A stretch of 39,328 nt of DNA from Borrelia puertoricensis. Lineage in GTDB: Bacteria > Spirochaetota > Spirochaetia > Borreliales > Borreliaceae. Below are positions 17,952 to 28,016 of the stretch, one piece after another. Location: positions 1-39,328 of the forward strand of contig NZ_CP075396.1 of NCBI RefSeq assembly GCF_023035875.1, written 5' to 3'. Positions within the stretch are counted from its first letter, which is position 1, and every line of letters begins with the position of its first letter. Both the position numbers and the translations under genes were made by a program. Below the pieces are notes generated by a model, which was not told the DNA's origin, did not search any database, and saw only the letters and a list, made by a program, of their open reading frames with translations.

Positions 17952-18938
17952 TTGGATGCTGAATCTAAAAATACTTGCTTTGATTCTTTAGTTAAGATAG
18001 GTCATGGGTTTTACGAGATTTTTGGTAATGCTATTGGTGATGCTTTGGGACTTACAGCAGTTAAATCCGGTGACAAGAAAAGTAAGGTTGGTGAACACTT
18101 TAAGACTGTAGGAAATGGACTTACAACTACTAAGGAGAAGTTAAAAGAGCTATCAGATGAAATATCTGGTGCAAAAAATGTTAATGGGAGTACAATTAAA
18201 TTAGTTGAGGATGCTATTAAAGGTGCAAATGATGTTTTTGTAAAACTAATTGACTCTGTAACTAAATTATCTGGTGTAACTAATGATGGTAATCCAATTG
18301 GTGATACTGCTAGTGCTCCTGAAATAGCTGCCGATAAAGATAGCGTTGAAACTGTTATTAAAGAAGTTAAAGCTATTATTGAGACCGCTAAAGAATCAGG
18401 CGTAAAGATTGATGCTGGAGAGGCTGGTAATGCTGTAGAAAAAGGTGATGATAAGGCAGGAGCAGTAATTGTTGGTAAAGATAATAATAATGCCCCTGCT
18501 GCTAATACTGGTCCTGCTCTAGCAGCTGAAGTTGCTAAAGCAGACCCATGGGCTATGATTGACAAAATTAATAATACTAAGGTTACTGATGCTGCTAATA
18601 CTGATGACAATAATGATGCTGCTACACTAGCTACTAAATTACCTAATGCTGCGAATAAGAATGGTGCGGTTACTAATGCAGACTTAGCAGCAGCCGTAGC
18701 TCTTAAGGCTATGACTAAGAATGGTAAATTTAGTGCTAATGCTGCAGATACTGATGTAGTTAAAGCTGCTGCTGTAACTGCTGTAAATAAGGTTTTAGGA
18801 ATACTTGACTTGATAATTAGGAAAACAGTAGTAAGCCATCTAGATAAGATAAGAGAAGCTATTAAGGGAATACAGTACTCTGAGATTACTACTGAAACAA
18901 CTGAAACTAGTTCTACTCAACCTACTGCTACTAAATAA
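17952..18938 (+). pseudogene. vlp: vlp, class G4, headless silent cassette
   Basis: An open frame of 328 codons begins DAESKNTCFDSLVKIGHGFY without signal peptide, lipobox or ribosome site; the TTG at 17952 is only a nominal start. Class-specific segments are YEIFGNAIGDALGLTAVKSG and KVGEHFKTVG. Further on come AKADPWAMIDKI, VALKAMTKNGKFS and an end rich in Thr and Ser (ETTETSSTQPTATK). The frame has no internal lesion, so it is a good conversion donor. Confidence 0.88.
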
Positions 18939-18971
18939 ATTATCTAATTAAATAATCTAAATAAAGTCATT

Positions 18972-19013
18972 TGAGGAAAACTTTTCTATTTGTAAGAATC
19001 GTTTTCCTTTTAT
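18972..19013 (+). terminator. vlp-type terminator
   Basis: GAGGAAAAC and GTTTTCC arms with T-rich 3' side. It separates the G4 cassette from the next vsp. Confidence 0.7.
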
Positions 19014-19056
19014 TTGTATGTTTTGCCTCTGTGAGGTAATAAGGAGGCACGTGATA

Positions 19057-19677
19057 ATGAAAAGAATTACTTTATGTGCGTTATTTTTGACTTTATTTTT
19101 GCTTATTTCTTGTAATACTTCAGGAAAAGATCTTAAAGATGATGAAGTGGCTAAATCTGATGGCACTGTTATTGACCTAGCTAAAATAACTAAGAACATT
19201 ACAGACTCTGTTGCTTTTGCTAAAGATGTTAAAGAAATTCATTCTTTAGTTAAATCCATTGATGAGCTCGCTAAAGCTATTGGCAAGAAAATTAAAACAG
19301 ATGAGACAGGTGTTTTAGAGGCTTCTACAGCTGATCAAAATGAACAGTTAATTGCAGGGGCATTTCAAGTAATATTGACTGTAGAAACTAAATTGAAATT
19401 ATTGGAAGAACCATCAGCTAAAATCTCAGATGCATGTAAGAAAAAGGTTACTGAGGCCAAAAATGCAAATGATGTTTTATTAACTAAATTTAAAAGCTCT
19501 GCAAAGGATAATGAAAGTGTTAAAAAAGATGCAGAAGCAAAAAAAGTTATAGATAGAACCGATGCTTCTGCTACTGACCTTAAAAAATTAAGTACAGTCA
19601 TTGATGAGTTGTTAAAATCTGCTAACTCAGCAGTAGAATCTGCAATTAATTCGCTTACAATCTCTGCTAAGTCTTAA
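19057..19677 (+). CDS. vsp: Vsp variable small protein
   Basis: The ATG at 19057 follows the AAGGAGGCACGTGATA block. The 206-residue product has signal peptide [19 protein letters not shown] and mature start CNTSGKDLKDDEVAKSDG. The first helix is the conserved [20 protein letters not shown]. The middle (EETGV-like region, KLLEEPSAKISDACKKKVTE) is unlike the other copies and includes a second cysteine. It ends ISAKS, shorter than the TKPSN tail of the others. It is intact, with no promoter seen. Confidence 0.93.
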   Translation: MKRITLCALFLTLFLLISCNTSGKDLKDDEVAKSDGTVIDLAKITKNITDSVAFAKDVKEIHSLVKSIDELAKAIGKKIKTDETGVLEASTADQNEQLIAGAFQVILTVETKLKLLEEPSAKISDACKKKVTEAKNANDVLLTKFKSSAKDNESVKKDAEAKKVIDRTDASATDLKKLSTVIDELLKSANSAVESAINSLTISAKS

Positions 19678-19754
19678 TTAAGAGATAAATTATTATTATA
19701 AGATTACTTTTTAATTAGTCGTAATTATCTGATAAAATAAAGTCTATAAATAAT

Positions 19755-19787
19755 AAGCTAAGAGTTTGCTTCTCTTAGCTTTTTTTG
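19755..19787 (+). terminator. vsp-type terminator
   Basis: AAGCTAAGAG / CTCTTAGCTT stem with loop TTTGCTT and a T-run, following the vsp stop codon by about 80 bp. Confidence 0.85.
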
Positions 19788-19812
19788 TTTCTTTAATTCT
19801 TCCTTTATTTGC

Positions 19813-20854
19813 TTTGCTACTTTATTTTTACTTCTTAGTTGTGGCAGTGGCAGTACTAGTGCTCAAGATCCTAAAACCACATTCTTAAACTCTATTGCTA
19901 ATTTAGGTAAGGGGTTCTTAGATGTTTTTACTTCTCTTTTTGATATGATTACTGGGGCTTTGGGTATTAAGGCTGAGACTAAGAAATCTGACATTGGTAA
20001 CTATTTCACTTCTATTGAGACTACTATGAACACAGTTGAAGAGAAGCTGCAAGCAGAAGTTGCTAAGAATGGGAATTACTCAAAAATTAAAACAGTTGTT
20101 GATACGTTTATCACTGACACATTAGACAAGATTGCAGCAGTAGCAAAAGAAGCTGCTAAAGGGGCTACTGGTGGAGTTGTTGGTGATGTTGTGAAATCTG
20201 ATGCTGCTGGGAATGGTGCTGATGCAGAAAGTGTAAAAATTTAGTTGAGGGTATAAGTAAAATTGTTGCTTTAGTTATTACAGAAGATAATGGACAAGCA
20301 GATAAAACTACCCCAGCTGATGATGATAAAAAGAATATTGGTAAGTTATTTGGGGCTAAAAATGAGGCTGATAATGGTGGCGCTGAAGAGAAACATGTAG
20401 CGGCTGCTAGTGCTTCTATTGGTGCTGTAAGTGGTTCTGACATATTAAAAGCTATTGCTGCTGCTGATTCTAATGCTACGAAAGATGGTAAAGTTAATGA
20501 AGCTAAGGATGCAGCTGCTCTGGCTTTAGCTAAGGGTACTTCTACTGATAATGATGATCAACTTGGAGATTCAGCAAAGAAGGATGCAGTAATATCAGCA
20601 GCTATTGCACTGCGGGCAATGGCTAAGGATGGTAAATTTATTGTTAAGGATACTGCTGCGAATAAGACTGAAGCTGATGCAGCTAAAGGAGTTGCTGCTA
20701 ATGCTGTGAACAAAAATTAAGTACGTTAATAATATCAATAAGGAATACTGTTGATGGTGGTTTAAAAAAGATAAATGAAGTACTAGCTACAGTTAAACAA
20801 GAAGATAAATCTGTAGAGACTATTGAATCTGTAGAAACTGAAAATAAAAAGTAA
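19813..20854 (+). pseudogene. vlp: vlp, class G1, headless with frameshifts
   Basis: The cassette retains a partial signal peptide ([20 protein letters not shown]) but no start codon or ribosome site. The first frame ends at 20244 after DAESVKI: one A is missing from an A-run (AAAAATTTAG). The second frame runs to VAANAVNKN near 20718, where a second indel in AAAAATTAAGT shifts again. The last part encodes SLRNTVDGG-like sequence and a divergent tail ending ENKK. It is a silent, damaged archive copy. Confidence 0.85.
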
Positions 20855-20894
20855 CAATAAAGAATTTTTAATAATAAAAAGATCAGTACTAAAT

Positions 20895-20957
20895 AATAAA
20901 GTCATTTGAGGAAAACAATTCTTATGAAGAGAAAAGTTTTCCTCAAATGACTTTATT
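20895..20957. repeat. Complete 22-bp palindrome at vlp 3' end, running into next signal peptide
   Basis: Arms 20895-20916 and 20936-20957 are perfect reverse complements (arm contains AATAAAGTCATTTGAGG) with a 19-nt loop. The right arm ends in ATGACTTTATT, which is also the start of the following vsp signal peptide. In most other copies the right arm stops after GTTTTCCT. Confidence 0.85.
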
Positions 20958-21557
20958 TTTACTTATATCTTGTAATACTTCAGGAAAAAATCTTAAAGAT
21001 TATGAAGTGGCTAAATCTGATGGCACTGTTATTGATTTAGCTAAAATAACTAAGAACATAAAAGACTCTGTTGCTTTTGCTAAAGATGTTAAAGAAATTC
21101 ATATTTTAGTTAAGTCTATTGATACACTAGCTAATGCTATTGGTAAGAAAATTCATAATGATGGCACTCTTACTGATGATGGTAGTACTGATAAAATACT
21201 TCATTGATGTCAGGAGTTTATAGTATTGTGTTAGATATAGATAAGAAATCAAAAGCTTTAAGCGTTTTGGGCTCTTTTAAAGAACAAATTTTGGATGAGA
21301 AAGTAATTAGTTTTACAACTGCAACTAAAGCATTTTTGGATAAACTCAAGAGCAAACATGCTGAGTTAGGGGTTGATCAAGGAGCTACTACTAAAGATAA
21401 TGCACAAAAAGCTATAGATAGAACTAGTCAGCCTAATGGAGATAAAGGAGCTGAAGAACTCGGTAAGTTGAATACAGCAATTGATGTGTTGTTAACGGCT
21501 GCTGAAGCTGCAGTAACGGCTGCAATTGATGAGCTTACAACCCCTACTAAACCTTAA
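20947..21557 (+). pseudogene. vsp: vsp with shortened signal peptide and frameshift
   Basis: The 5' block and first nine or so codons are missing. The first possible start is the ATG at 20947 inside the palindrome arm ([20 protein letters not shown]). There is no AAGGAGG. One base is lost near 21200 (ATACTTCATTG), giving HC-type premature termination at 21207. The frame then resumes as [18 protein letters not shown] and reaches the usual end TPTKP at 21557. It is therefore a silent, damaged vsp archive copy. Confidence 0.85.
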
Positions 21558-21614
21558 TTAAGATATATATTGTTATTATGAGATTAGTTTTTCATCAATC
21601 GTAATTATCTGATA

Positions 21615-21681
21615 AAATAAAGTCTATAAATAATAAGCTAAGAGTTTGCTTCTCTTAGCTTATTATTTATAGACTTTATTT
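21615..21681 (+). terminator. vsp-type terminator as a perfect 30-bp palindrome
   Basis: Arms 21615-21644 and 21652-21681 are exact reverse complements around the 7-nt loop TTTGCTT. The core is AAGCTAAGAG/CTCTTAGCTT; the arms extend outward through TAAATAATA to AAATAAAGTC. The other vsp copies keep only the core stem. The long version has no strict T-run, so it may be as much a recombination hot spot as a terminator. Confidence 0.85.
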
Positions 21682-21781
21682 CTTTCTTTACTATTTTGTC
21701 ATACTTTTTATGATACCTTTGATTTCTTTTTTCTTTTGGTCCTTATATTTATGCTTTGATTTTATCTTGTTTTATTTATTA

Positions 21782-22759
21782 ATGATGTTACTTATTTTAC
21801 TTTTTAGTTGTGGCAGTGGGACTACTAGTGCTGAGGATACTCAGGGTAGGTTCTTAAAGTCAGTTATTAGTTTAGGTAATGACTTCTTAAATGTTTTTAC
21901 TTCACTTTCTGATATGGTTGGAGGGGTTTTAGGGTTTAATACTACTACTAAAAAGTCTGATGTTGGGAACTACTTTAAGACCATTCATGATACTCTTTCA
22001 TCTACTAAAACATTCCTTGAGAAAATTGTTGCTGATATGAAGTCTGAAAATAATCCTAATGCTGCTACAACTGAGACCGCCGTTAACAAACTAGTTAGTG
22101 AAACACTTGATAAGATAATACAGGGTGCTAAGACTGCTAGTGAGGCTATTGGTGATGCTAGTGACCTGCTTGGTAATGTTGCTGCTCAGAATAACGGTGG
22201 TGCTGCTGGTACTGAAGTTGATAAATTAGTAAAAGGTATTAAATCAATTGTTGATGTAGTACTTGGAAAAGAAGGTAAACATGATGCTGGGGATGATAAA
22301 AAGGCTAGTGATGGCAATACTGCAAGAACTGCCAATGGTGGAACTGATGAAGCAGGTAAGCTATTTGGTAATGCTGCTATTGATAGTGCTGATAATGCAA
22401 AGAAATCAGTAGCTGATGCTGCTAAAGCTGTTGGGGCCGTAACTGGGGCTGATATATTACAAGCTATGGTTAAGGATGGTAGTGATGCTAAAGCAGCTAA
22501 TGCTAAAGATGGAACTATTGCAGGTGCTATTGCATTAACAGCTATGGCTAAGGATGGTAAATTTGCTAATGATAATGTTGGAACCGCGGAGGTTACTGTT
22601 GCAGTTAAGGGAGCAGCTGTAAGTGCTGTGACTAAAGCATTGGGTACTCTAACTATTGCAATAAGAAACACTATTGACTCAGGACTTAAAACCGTTAAAG
22701 AAGCAATGAAATTTAATCCTACTGATACCCCTTTAACTACTGATAATACAATCTCTTAA
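21782..22759 (+). pseudogene. vlp: vlp, class G2, headless but open throughout
   Basis: The standard 5' block is absent. By chance the T-rich flank supplies ATG codons at 21782/21785 and a hydrophobic run leading to [14 protein letters not shown], so a lipoprotein of about 325 residues could be encoded, but there is no ribosome site. The mature body is intact: [57 protein letters not shown] and the end [10 protein letters not shown]. It is probably a silent donor. Confidence 0.82.
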
Positions 22760-22812
22760 GTTAATAAGAACTGTTAGAATTTAATAACAAATAGATAACT
22801 AAATAAAGTCAT

Positions 22813-22857
22813 TTGAGGAAAACCCTTCTCTCTTTATGAGATTCGTTTTCCTTTTAT
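22813..22857 (+). terminator. vlp-type terminator
   Basis: GAGGAAAAC / GTTTTCC stem with an inner CTCTTT-rich loop and TTTT at the 3' side. Confidence 0.7.
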
Positions 22858-22879
22858 TTATATCTAGTTCCCCTTAGTA

Positions 22880-22932
22880 AAAGGAAGGACTATAATATGA
22901 AGAATGGATTAATTGAGAGAATTAAAATTTAA
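22880..22932 (+). other. Diverged 5' block with a short aborted reading frame
   Basis: AAGGAAGGACTATAATATGAAG opens MKNGLIERIKI and stops. It may be a diverged relative of the cassette 5' block. It also resembles the start of PF50 at 10203 (MKNVLERLKEK), so it could be a scrap of a maintenance gene. It sits just before a vlp that has lost its normal start. Confidence 0.35.
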
Positions 22933-22946
22933 ATATAAGTATACTT

Positions 22947-23992
22947 ATGACTTTATTTTTACTTCTTAGCTTTGGCAGTGGTACTATTAAGATGGAGGAT
23001 CCTAAAACCACTATCTTAACTTCATTAGTTAAGATAGGTCATGGGTTTTACGAGATTTTTGGTATTTTTGGTAATGCTATTGGGGATGCTTTTGGACTTA
23101 CAGCAGTTAAATCGGGGGACAAGAGAAGTAGAGTTGGTGAACACTTTGATAAGATAAAACAAGGTTTAGGTGATACTAAGGAGAAGTTAAAAGAGCTATC
23201 AGGTGAAATATCTGGTGCAAAAAAAATGCTAATGGGAGTACAATTGAAGCTGTTAAGAGTGCAATTAACAGTGCAAATGATGTCTTTGAACAACTAATTT
23301 CTGCTTTAACTACACTTGCTGGGGTAACTAATGATAGTGCTGTTATTGGTGATAATGCTGATGCAGCTCCTGGTGCTGCTGATAAGATTAGTGTTGAAGC
23401 TATAATTGAGAATGTAAAGACAATTATTGATGTAGCAAAGAAATCTGGAGTAGAGATTGAAACTGGAGCTGCTGGTAATCAAATAGCTACTGCTAATGCT
23501 GCTACTGATGCTATTGCTGTTCTTGGAGGGCATACTGCCAAGGCTACTCAAGGAGCTGGTGATAAGCTAGCAGCTGAAGTTGCTAAAGCAGATCCATGGG
23601 CTATTATTAATAAAATTAAAAATACTACTGCTACTACTCCTGCTAAACTTAACGGTGCCAATAATGAAGCTGGAGCACTTGCTGCTTCTAATGACAAGGC
23701 TGATGCTGCAGCTGGTGCTAAAAGTAATGCTGACCTAGTAGCAGCAGTAGCCCTCAAAGCTATGACTAAGAATGGTAAATTTAGTGCTGTTGATGCTGAT
23801 AAAGATATTGTTAAGTCGGCAGCAGCAAGTGCTGTAAATAAGGGACTGGGAATACTTGACTTGATAATTAGGAAAACAGTATTAAGCAATCTAGATAAGA
23901 TAAGAGAAACTGTTAAGGGAATACAGTACTTTGAGACTACTACTGAATCCACTGAAGCTAGTTCTACTACTCAACCTACTGCTACTAAATAA
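22947..23992 (+). pseudogene. vlp: vlp, class G4, frameshifted and lacking the lipobox cysteine
   Basis: The sequence starts at the internal signal-peptide ATG ([20 protein letters not shown]). The invariant lipobox Cys is Phe (TTT for TGT), so no lipidation site remains. An extra A in the A-run near 23225 shifts the frame at SGAKK. The correct frame then continues uninterrupted (NANGSTIEAVKSAINSAND) to the tail EASSTTQPTATK at 23992. Class markers KIGHGFYEIFG and GDAFGLTAVKSGDK match the 17952 cassette, with an extra IFG. It is a silent copy. Confidence 0.85.
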
Positions 23993-24012
23993 ATTAGCTA
24001 ATTAAATAATCT

Positions 24013-24077
24013 AAATAAAGTCATTTGAGGAAAACAATTCTTATGAAAAGAAGAGTTTTCCTCAAATGACTTTATTT
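24013..24077. repeat. Complete 23-bp palindrome overlapping the next vlp start
   Basis: Arms 24013-24035 and 24055-24077 are perfect reverse complements. The right arm contains the ATG at 24066 and four codons (MTLF) of the following vlp. It is the same junction type as at 20895-20957. Confidence 0.85.
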
Positions 24078-25058
24078 TTGCTTCTTAGCTGTGGCAGTGG
24101 TACTACTAATGCTGAGGATCCTCAGAGTAGATTCTTAAAGTCTGTTATTAGTTTAGGTAATGACTTCTTAAATGTTTTTACTTCCCTTTCTGATATGGTT
24201 GGAGATGTTTTAGGGTTTAATACTACTACTAGAAAATCTGATGTTGGGAACTACTTTAAGAAAGTTCATGATACTGTTTTATCTACTAAGACAGCCCTTG
24301 AGAAAATTGTTGCTGACATGAAGACTGAAAATAATCCTAATGCAGAGGCTACTGATACCGCTGTAAAAGCTCTAATTACTAATACTCTTGATAAGATAAT
24401 ACAGGGCTCTAAGACCGCTAGTGAGGCTATTGGTTCTGATGATAACCCAATTGCTAACGTTGCTGATCAGAATGCAGGTGCTGCTGGTGATGTTGATGGT
24501 TTAATTAAAGGAATTAAAAGTATAGTAGACGTTGTACTTAAAGAAGGTAAACATGATGCTGGTACTGATAAAAAGGCTGATGGTTTGACTGTAAGAACTG
24601 CCAATGCTGGTAATGGTGAAGCAGGTAAATTATTTGCTGCTAATGCTGGTGATGATGCTAATGCAAAAAAGGTTGCAGCTGATGCTGCAAAAGCAGTTGG
24701 AGCAGTAACTGGCGCTGACATATTACAAGCTATAGTTAAAGCTGATAAAGCTGCTACTAAGTTAGCTAAGGGCAATGATGGTAACGCTGGTGCTGATCCT
24801 AAGGATGCAGAAGTTGCAGGAGGAATAGCATTAAGAGCAATGGCTAAGGATGGTAAATTTGCTGGTCCTACTGCTGAGAGTGCTGATTATGCTACTGCTG
24901 CTAAAGGTGCAGCTATAAGTGCTGTAAACAAGGCTTTGGGTACTCTCACCATAGCAATAAGAAACACTATTGATGTGGGTCTTAAGACTGTTAAAGATGC
25001 TATGAAAATTAATCCTGATTCTACTACATCTGCAAACGCAACAGCTAGTGGACAATAA
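24066..25058 (+). pseudogene. vlp: vlp, class G2, 5'-truncated signal peptide, otherwise intact
   Basis: An open frame of 330 codons begins at an ATG lying inside the palindrome arm: [20 protein letters not shown]. The normal nine N-terminal residues (including the MKR charge) and the ribosome site are gone, so expression is unlikely. The body is complete: [77 protein letters not shown]. It ends ANATASGQ. It is a good conversion donor and a clear example of palindrome-mediated loss of the 5' block. Confidence 0.85.
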
Positions 25059-25091
25059 ATAATTAAATCAATACTAAATAATAAAGTCATT

Positions 25092-25134
25092 TGAGGAAAA
25101 CTCTTCTCTCTTTATGAGAACCGTTTTCCTTTTG
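25092..25134 (+). terminator. vlp-type terminator
   Basis: GAGGAAAAC / GTTTTCC arms with TCTCTC...GAGAA inner pairing and TTTTG following. Confidence 0.7.
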
Positions 25135-25199
25135 TTCTTATGCTGACCAAAATTTTTTAACTATCTTGCCCCCCTGAGGTAAAAAGGAGGCACGTGATA

Positions 25200-25832
25200 A
25201 TGAAAAGAATTACTTTATGTGCGTTATTTTTGACTTTATTTTTACTCTTATCTTGTAATACTTCAGGAAAAAATCTTAAAGATGATGAAGTGGCTAAATC
25301 TGATGGCACTGTTATTGATTTAGCTAAAATAACTAAGAACATTACAGACTCTGTTGCTTTTGCTAAAGATGTTAAAGACGTTCATACTTTAGTTATGTCC
25401 ATTGATACTCTTGCTGGTGCTATTGGTAAGAAAATCCAAAACGGAGATACTCTTGCTGATATGGCTGGTAAGAATGGATCATTGCTTGCTGGAGCATATA
25501 ATGTTGCTTTGGATATAAATAGTAAATTGACAGTATTAGAGGGTAAGGCTGGACTCTCTTCTGTGCTTAAAGCAAAGGTTACTGCTGCTAAAACTAGTGG
25601 TGAATCATTCTCAAATAAATTGAAAACAGAACATACTGACCTTGGTAAAGAAGATGCTAGTGATGATAATGCAAAAGCAGCTTTACTTGTAACAAATGCT
25701 ACTAAAAATAAAGGAGTTACTGAACTTGAAGCACTCAACACAGCAATTGATGCATTGTTAAAAGCTGCTAATGATTCAGTAACAGCTGCAATTAATGAGC
25801 TTACAACTTCTACTAAACCCTCTAATACCTAA
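25200..25832 (+). CDS. vsp: Vsp variable small protein
   Basis: The ATG at 25200 follows AAGGAGGCACGTGATA. The 210-residue product has signal peptide [19 protein letters not shown] and mature [18 protein letters not shown]. The middle is specific to this copy (NGDTLADMAGKNGSLLAGAY, KAGLSSVLKAKVTAAKTSG). It ends STKPSNT, one residue longer than its sisters. It is intact. A bdr-containing block follows, as it does after the vsp at 30461. Confidence 0.93.
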   Translation: MKRITLCALFLTLFLLLSCNTSGKNLKDDEVAKSDGTVIDLAKITKNITDSVAFAKDVKDVHTLVMSIDTLAGAIGKKIQNGDTLADMAGKNGSLLAGAYNVALDINSKLTVLEGKAGLSSVLKAKVTAAKTSGESFSNKLKTEHTDLGKEDASDDNAKAALLVTNATKNKGVTELEALNTAIDALLKAANDSVTAAINELTTSTKPSNT

Positions 25833-25914
25833 GGGATAAATAATTTAATTTATTATTATAAGATTAGTTTTTAATCAATAGTAATTATCTCATAAAATAA
25901 AGTCTATAAATAAT

Positions 25915-25945
25915 AAGCTAAGAGTATTCTTCTCTTAGCTTATTT
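25915..25945 (+). terminator. vsp-type terminator
   Basis: AAGCTAAGAG / CTCTTAGCTT stem. The 3' side continues ATTTTCC, so it keeps slightly more of the long-palindrome arm than the T-run versions. Confidence 0.75.
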
Positions 25946-26085
25946 TCCTTCTTTAATTTTTCCTTTACTTCCTTTACTACTTTATTATACTTCCTTTAGA
26001 TTCCTTATGATTACTTATTAATTTTAGACTTATTTTTATGCTTTGATTTTACCTTGTTTTACTATTTAATAGTAACTTATATTGC

Positions 26086-27104
26086 TTATTTTTACTTCTT
26101 AGCTGTGGAAGTGGTACTACTAATATGGAAGATCCTAAAACCACATTCTTATCTTCTATTGCTAATTTGGGTAAGGGGTTCTTAGATGTTTTTACTTCTC
26201 TTTCTGATATGGTTGCTGGGGCTTTTGGCATTAAGGCTGACACTAAGAAATTTGACATTGGTAAGTATTTTACTTCTATTGAAAACACTATGACATCTTT
26301 TAAAAAGAAATTACAGACGGAAGTTGCTAAGAATGGTAACTATCTAAAGATAAAGGAAGTTGTTGATACGTTTATCACTAACACATTAGACAAGATCGCA
26401 GAAGGGACTAAGACAGCTGCTAGTGGGGCTACTGGTGACGATAAGATTGGTGGTGCTCCTACTACTGGTCAGGATCCTGCACCTGTTGATGCTACGAGTG
26501 TCAATGCACTTGTTAAAGGGATTAAAACTATTGTTGACGTAGTTTTAAAATCAAATGAGGGAAATGCTACTGCTACTAAAACAGCAGAAGGTGATAAAAA
26601 AGACATTGGAAAATTATTTGAAAATAAGGATAGTGCTACTGAAACTGAGGCTGCTAAGGCTAGTGCATCAATCGGAGCAGTAACTGAGGCTGACATCTTA
26701 AAAGCTATTGCTAAGTCTGGAGAGACTGCTGATAATAGCAAAGATATTGAGGCGGCGACAGATGCTGCAAGTATTGCTGCTGCTAAGAAGGAAGATAATA
26801 AAAAAGAAATTAAAGATTCAGCAAAGAAAGATGCAATTATTGCTGTTGGCATAACACTTCGGGCAATGGCTAAGAGTGGTAAGTTTGCTGCTAAGAGTAA
26901 TGAAGAAAAATCTGCTCATGCAGTTAATGGAGCATCAGCTAGTGCTGTTTGTAAGGCTTTAAGTACTCTTATTATTGCTATTAGAAAACCGTTGATAGTG
27001 GATTAAAGTCTATTAGTGAAGCACTAGCAGCCGTTAAACAAGAAGATAAAGCTGTAGATTTTACTATTCTTGCAGAGGCAGCAGCTAGTGGACAGAAACA
27101 ATAA
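26086..27104 (+). pseudogene. vlp: vlp, class G1, headless with 3' frameshift
   Basis: Reading begins in a degraded signal peptide ([20 protein letters not shown]) with no start codon in place. The body is open to about 26995 (STLIIAIRKPLIVD-stop). One base is missing compared with AGAAATACCGTTGAT, so the last 35 codons are out of frame, ending AAASGQKQ at 27104. Local changes include GAVTEADILKAIA (usually GADILQ) and AVCKALST, which introduces a cysteine. Confidence 0.85.
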
Positions 27105-27140
27105 ATAATTATTAATAAACATAACTAAATAAAGTCATTT

Positions 27141-27180
27141 GAGGAAAACTATTCTCTTTATGAGAACCGTTTTCCTTTTT
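27141..27180 (+). terminator. vlp-type terminator
   Basis: GAGGAAAAC / GTTTTCC arms with CTCTTTATGAGA inner stem and TTTTTT at the 3' side. Confidence 0.75.
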
Positions 27181-27295
27181 TACTACTTTGTAATAATACT
27201 CAGGTCTAAATCATAGTGATAGCAATCCTTGAATAACAGATTGATTTTAAGACTACATTTGAGCTTTTTTATGAGATAAAAAAATAGACTAAATA

Positions 27296-27393
27296 TTTAT
27301 GTTATGGTTAGGTACCCTCTTAAATTACATATTACTAACATAAGGTTCCTATCATACTTAAGATATTATATAATGATTACATAAGGAGCTTTT
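27296..27393 (+). promoter_or_regulatory. Conserved bdr leader with inverted repeat and -10 box
   Basis: TTATGTTATGGTTAGGTACC is mirrored by TAACATAAGGTTCCTATCAT, forming an imperfect inverted repeat; the same pair precedes the bdr at 32654. TATAAT at 27369-27374 lies 20 bp before the ATG, with ATAAGGAG between, implying a very short mRNA leader. The inverted repeat is a candidate operator. Conservation is seen; the regulation is inferred. Confidence 0.55.
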
Positions 27394-27894
27394 ATGCAAG
27401 ATTCATCACTACATTCTGTTGAGAGTACACAAATTTTTAATGGGCATATTACAGAGGAGATTATATACCAAGAATTTGTTAAGATGGGTATGCAAGATTT
27501 TATTGCGAATGATCTCTCTAAAAGATATTACCGTAATGAACTGACTTATAGGGATATTGAGTATTTAGAGACTACTTTTAACCTTAAGCTTGAAATGTTA
27601 GAGCGTAGTTTAAAATCTGAGATTATTTCTGTTAAAACTGAACTTGATAATAAAATAGACTCTGTTGAGAATAACTTAAATGTGAAGATTGATAATGTTA
27701 GAAATGAGGTTTCTCTTGTTAGAAAAGATATGGAAATTAATAGGGTGGAGCTTGATAATAAACTTGATAAAACCGCATCAGAATTTAAAAGTACATCAAG
27801 ATTACATAATTGGATGTTTGGAACTCTAATTACCCTAAATATAGGAATTTTTTTAACATTAATGTCTATAGTCTATTCATTGTTGAATAAGTGA
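27394..27894 (+). CDS. bdr: Bdr family protein, short variant
   Basis: The 166-residue protein has a distinct N-terminus (MQDSSLHSVESTQIFNGH) followed by the family region FIANDLSKRYYRNELTYRDI. Only a few coiled-coil units are present (LDNKIDSVENNLNVKID), and the C-terminal membrane segment (LHNWMFGTLITLNIGIFLTL) ends YSLLNK. It differs from the other two bdr genes at both termini, so it is a separate subfamily rather than a simple duplicate. It has ATAAGGAG before the ATG. Its position between a headless vlp and a complete vlp is repeated at 32654. Confidence 0.92.
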   Translation: MQDSSLHSVESTQIFNGHITEEIIYQEFVKMGMQDFIANDLSKRYYRNELTYRDIEYLETTFNLKLEMLERSLKSEIISVKTELDNKIDSVENNLNVKIDNVRNEVSLVRKDMEINRVELDNKLDKTASEFKSTSRLHNWMFGTLITLNIGIFLTLMSIVYSLLNK

Positions 27895-28016
27895 ATTTAA
27901 GTTAAATAAACCTCTTCTTTATTTGATTGTATATCAGTTATTTTCTTATCAAAATCATTTAATTATTTATCAATAACAATTAATATTGTTAATTGTTATA
28001 TCATGCCCAATTTCTT

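Noticed and set aside
21710..21781. Upstream extension of the headless G2 vlp with a start at 21710
   Set aside because: The same T-rich flank precedes other headless cassettes where it is out of frame, and it has no ribosome site.
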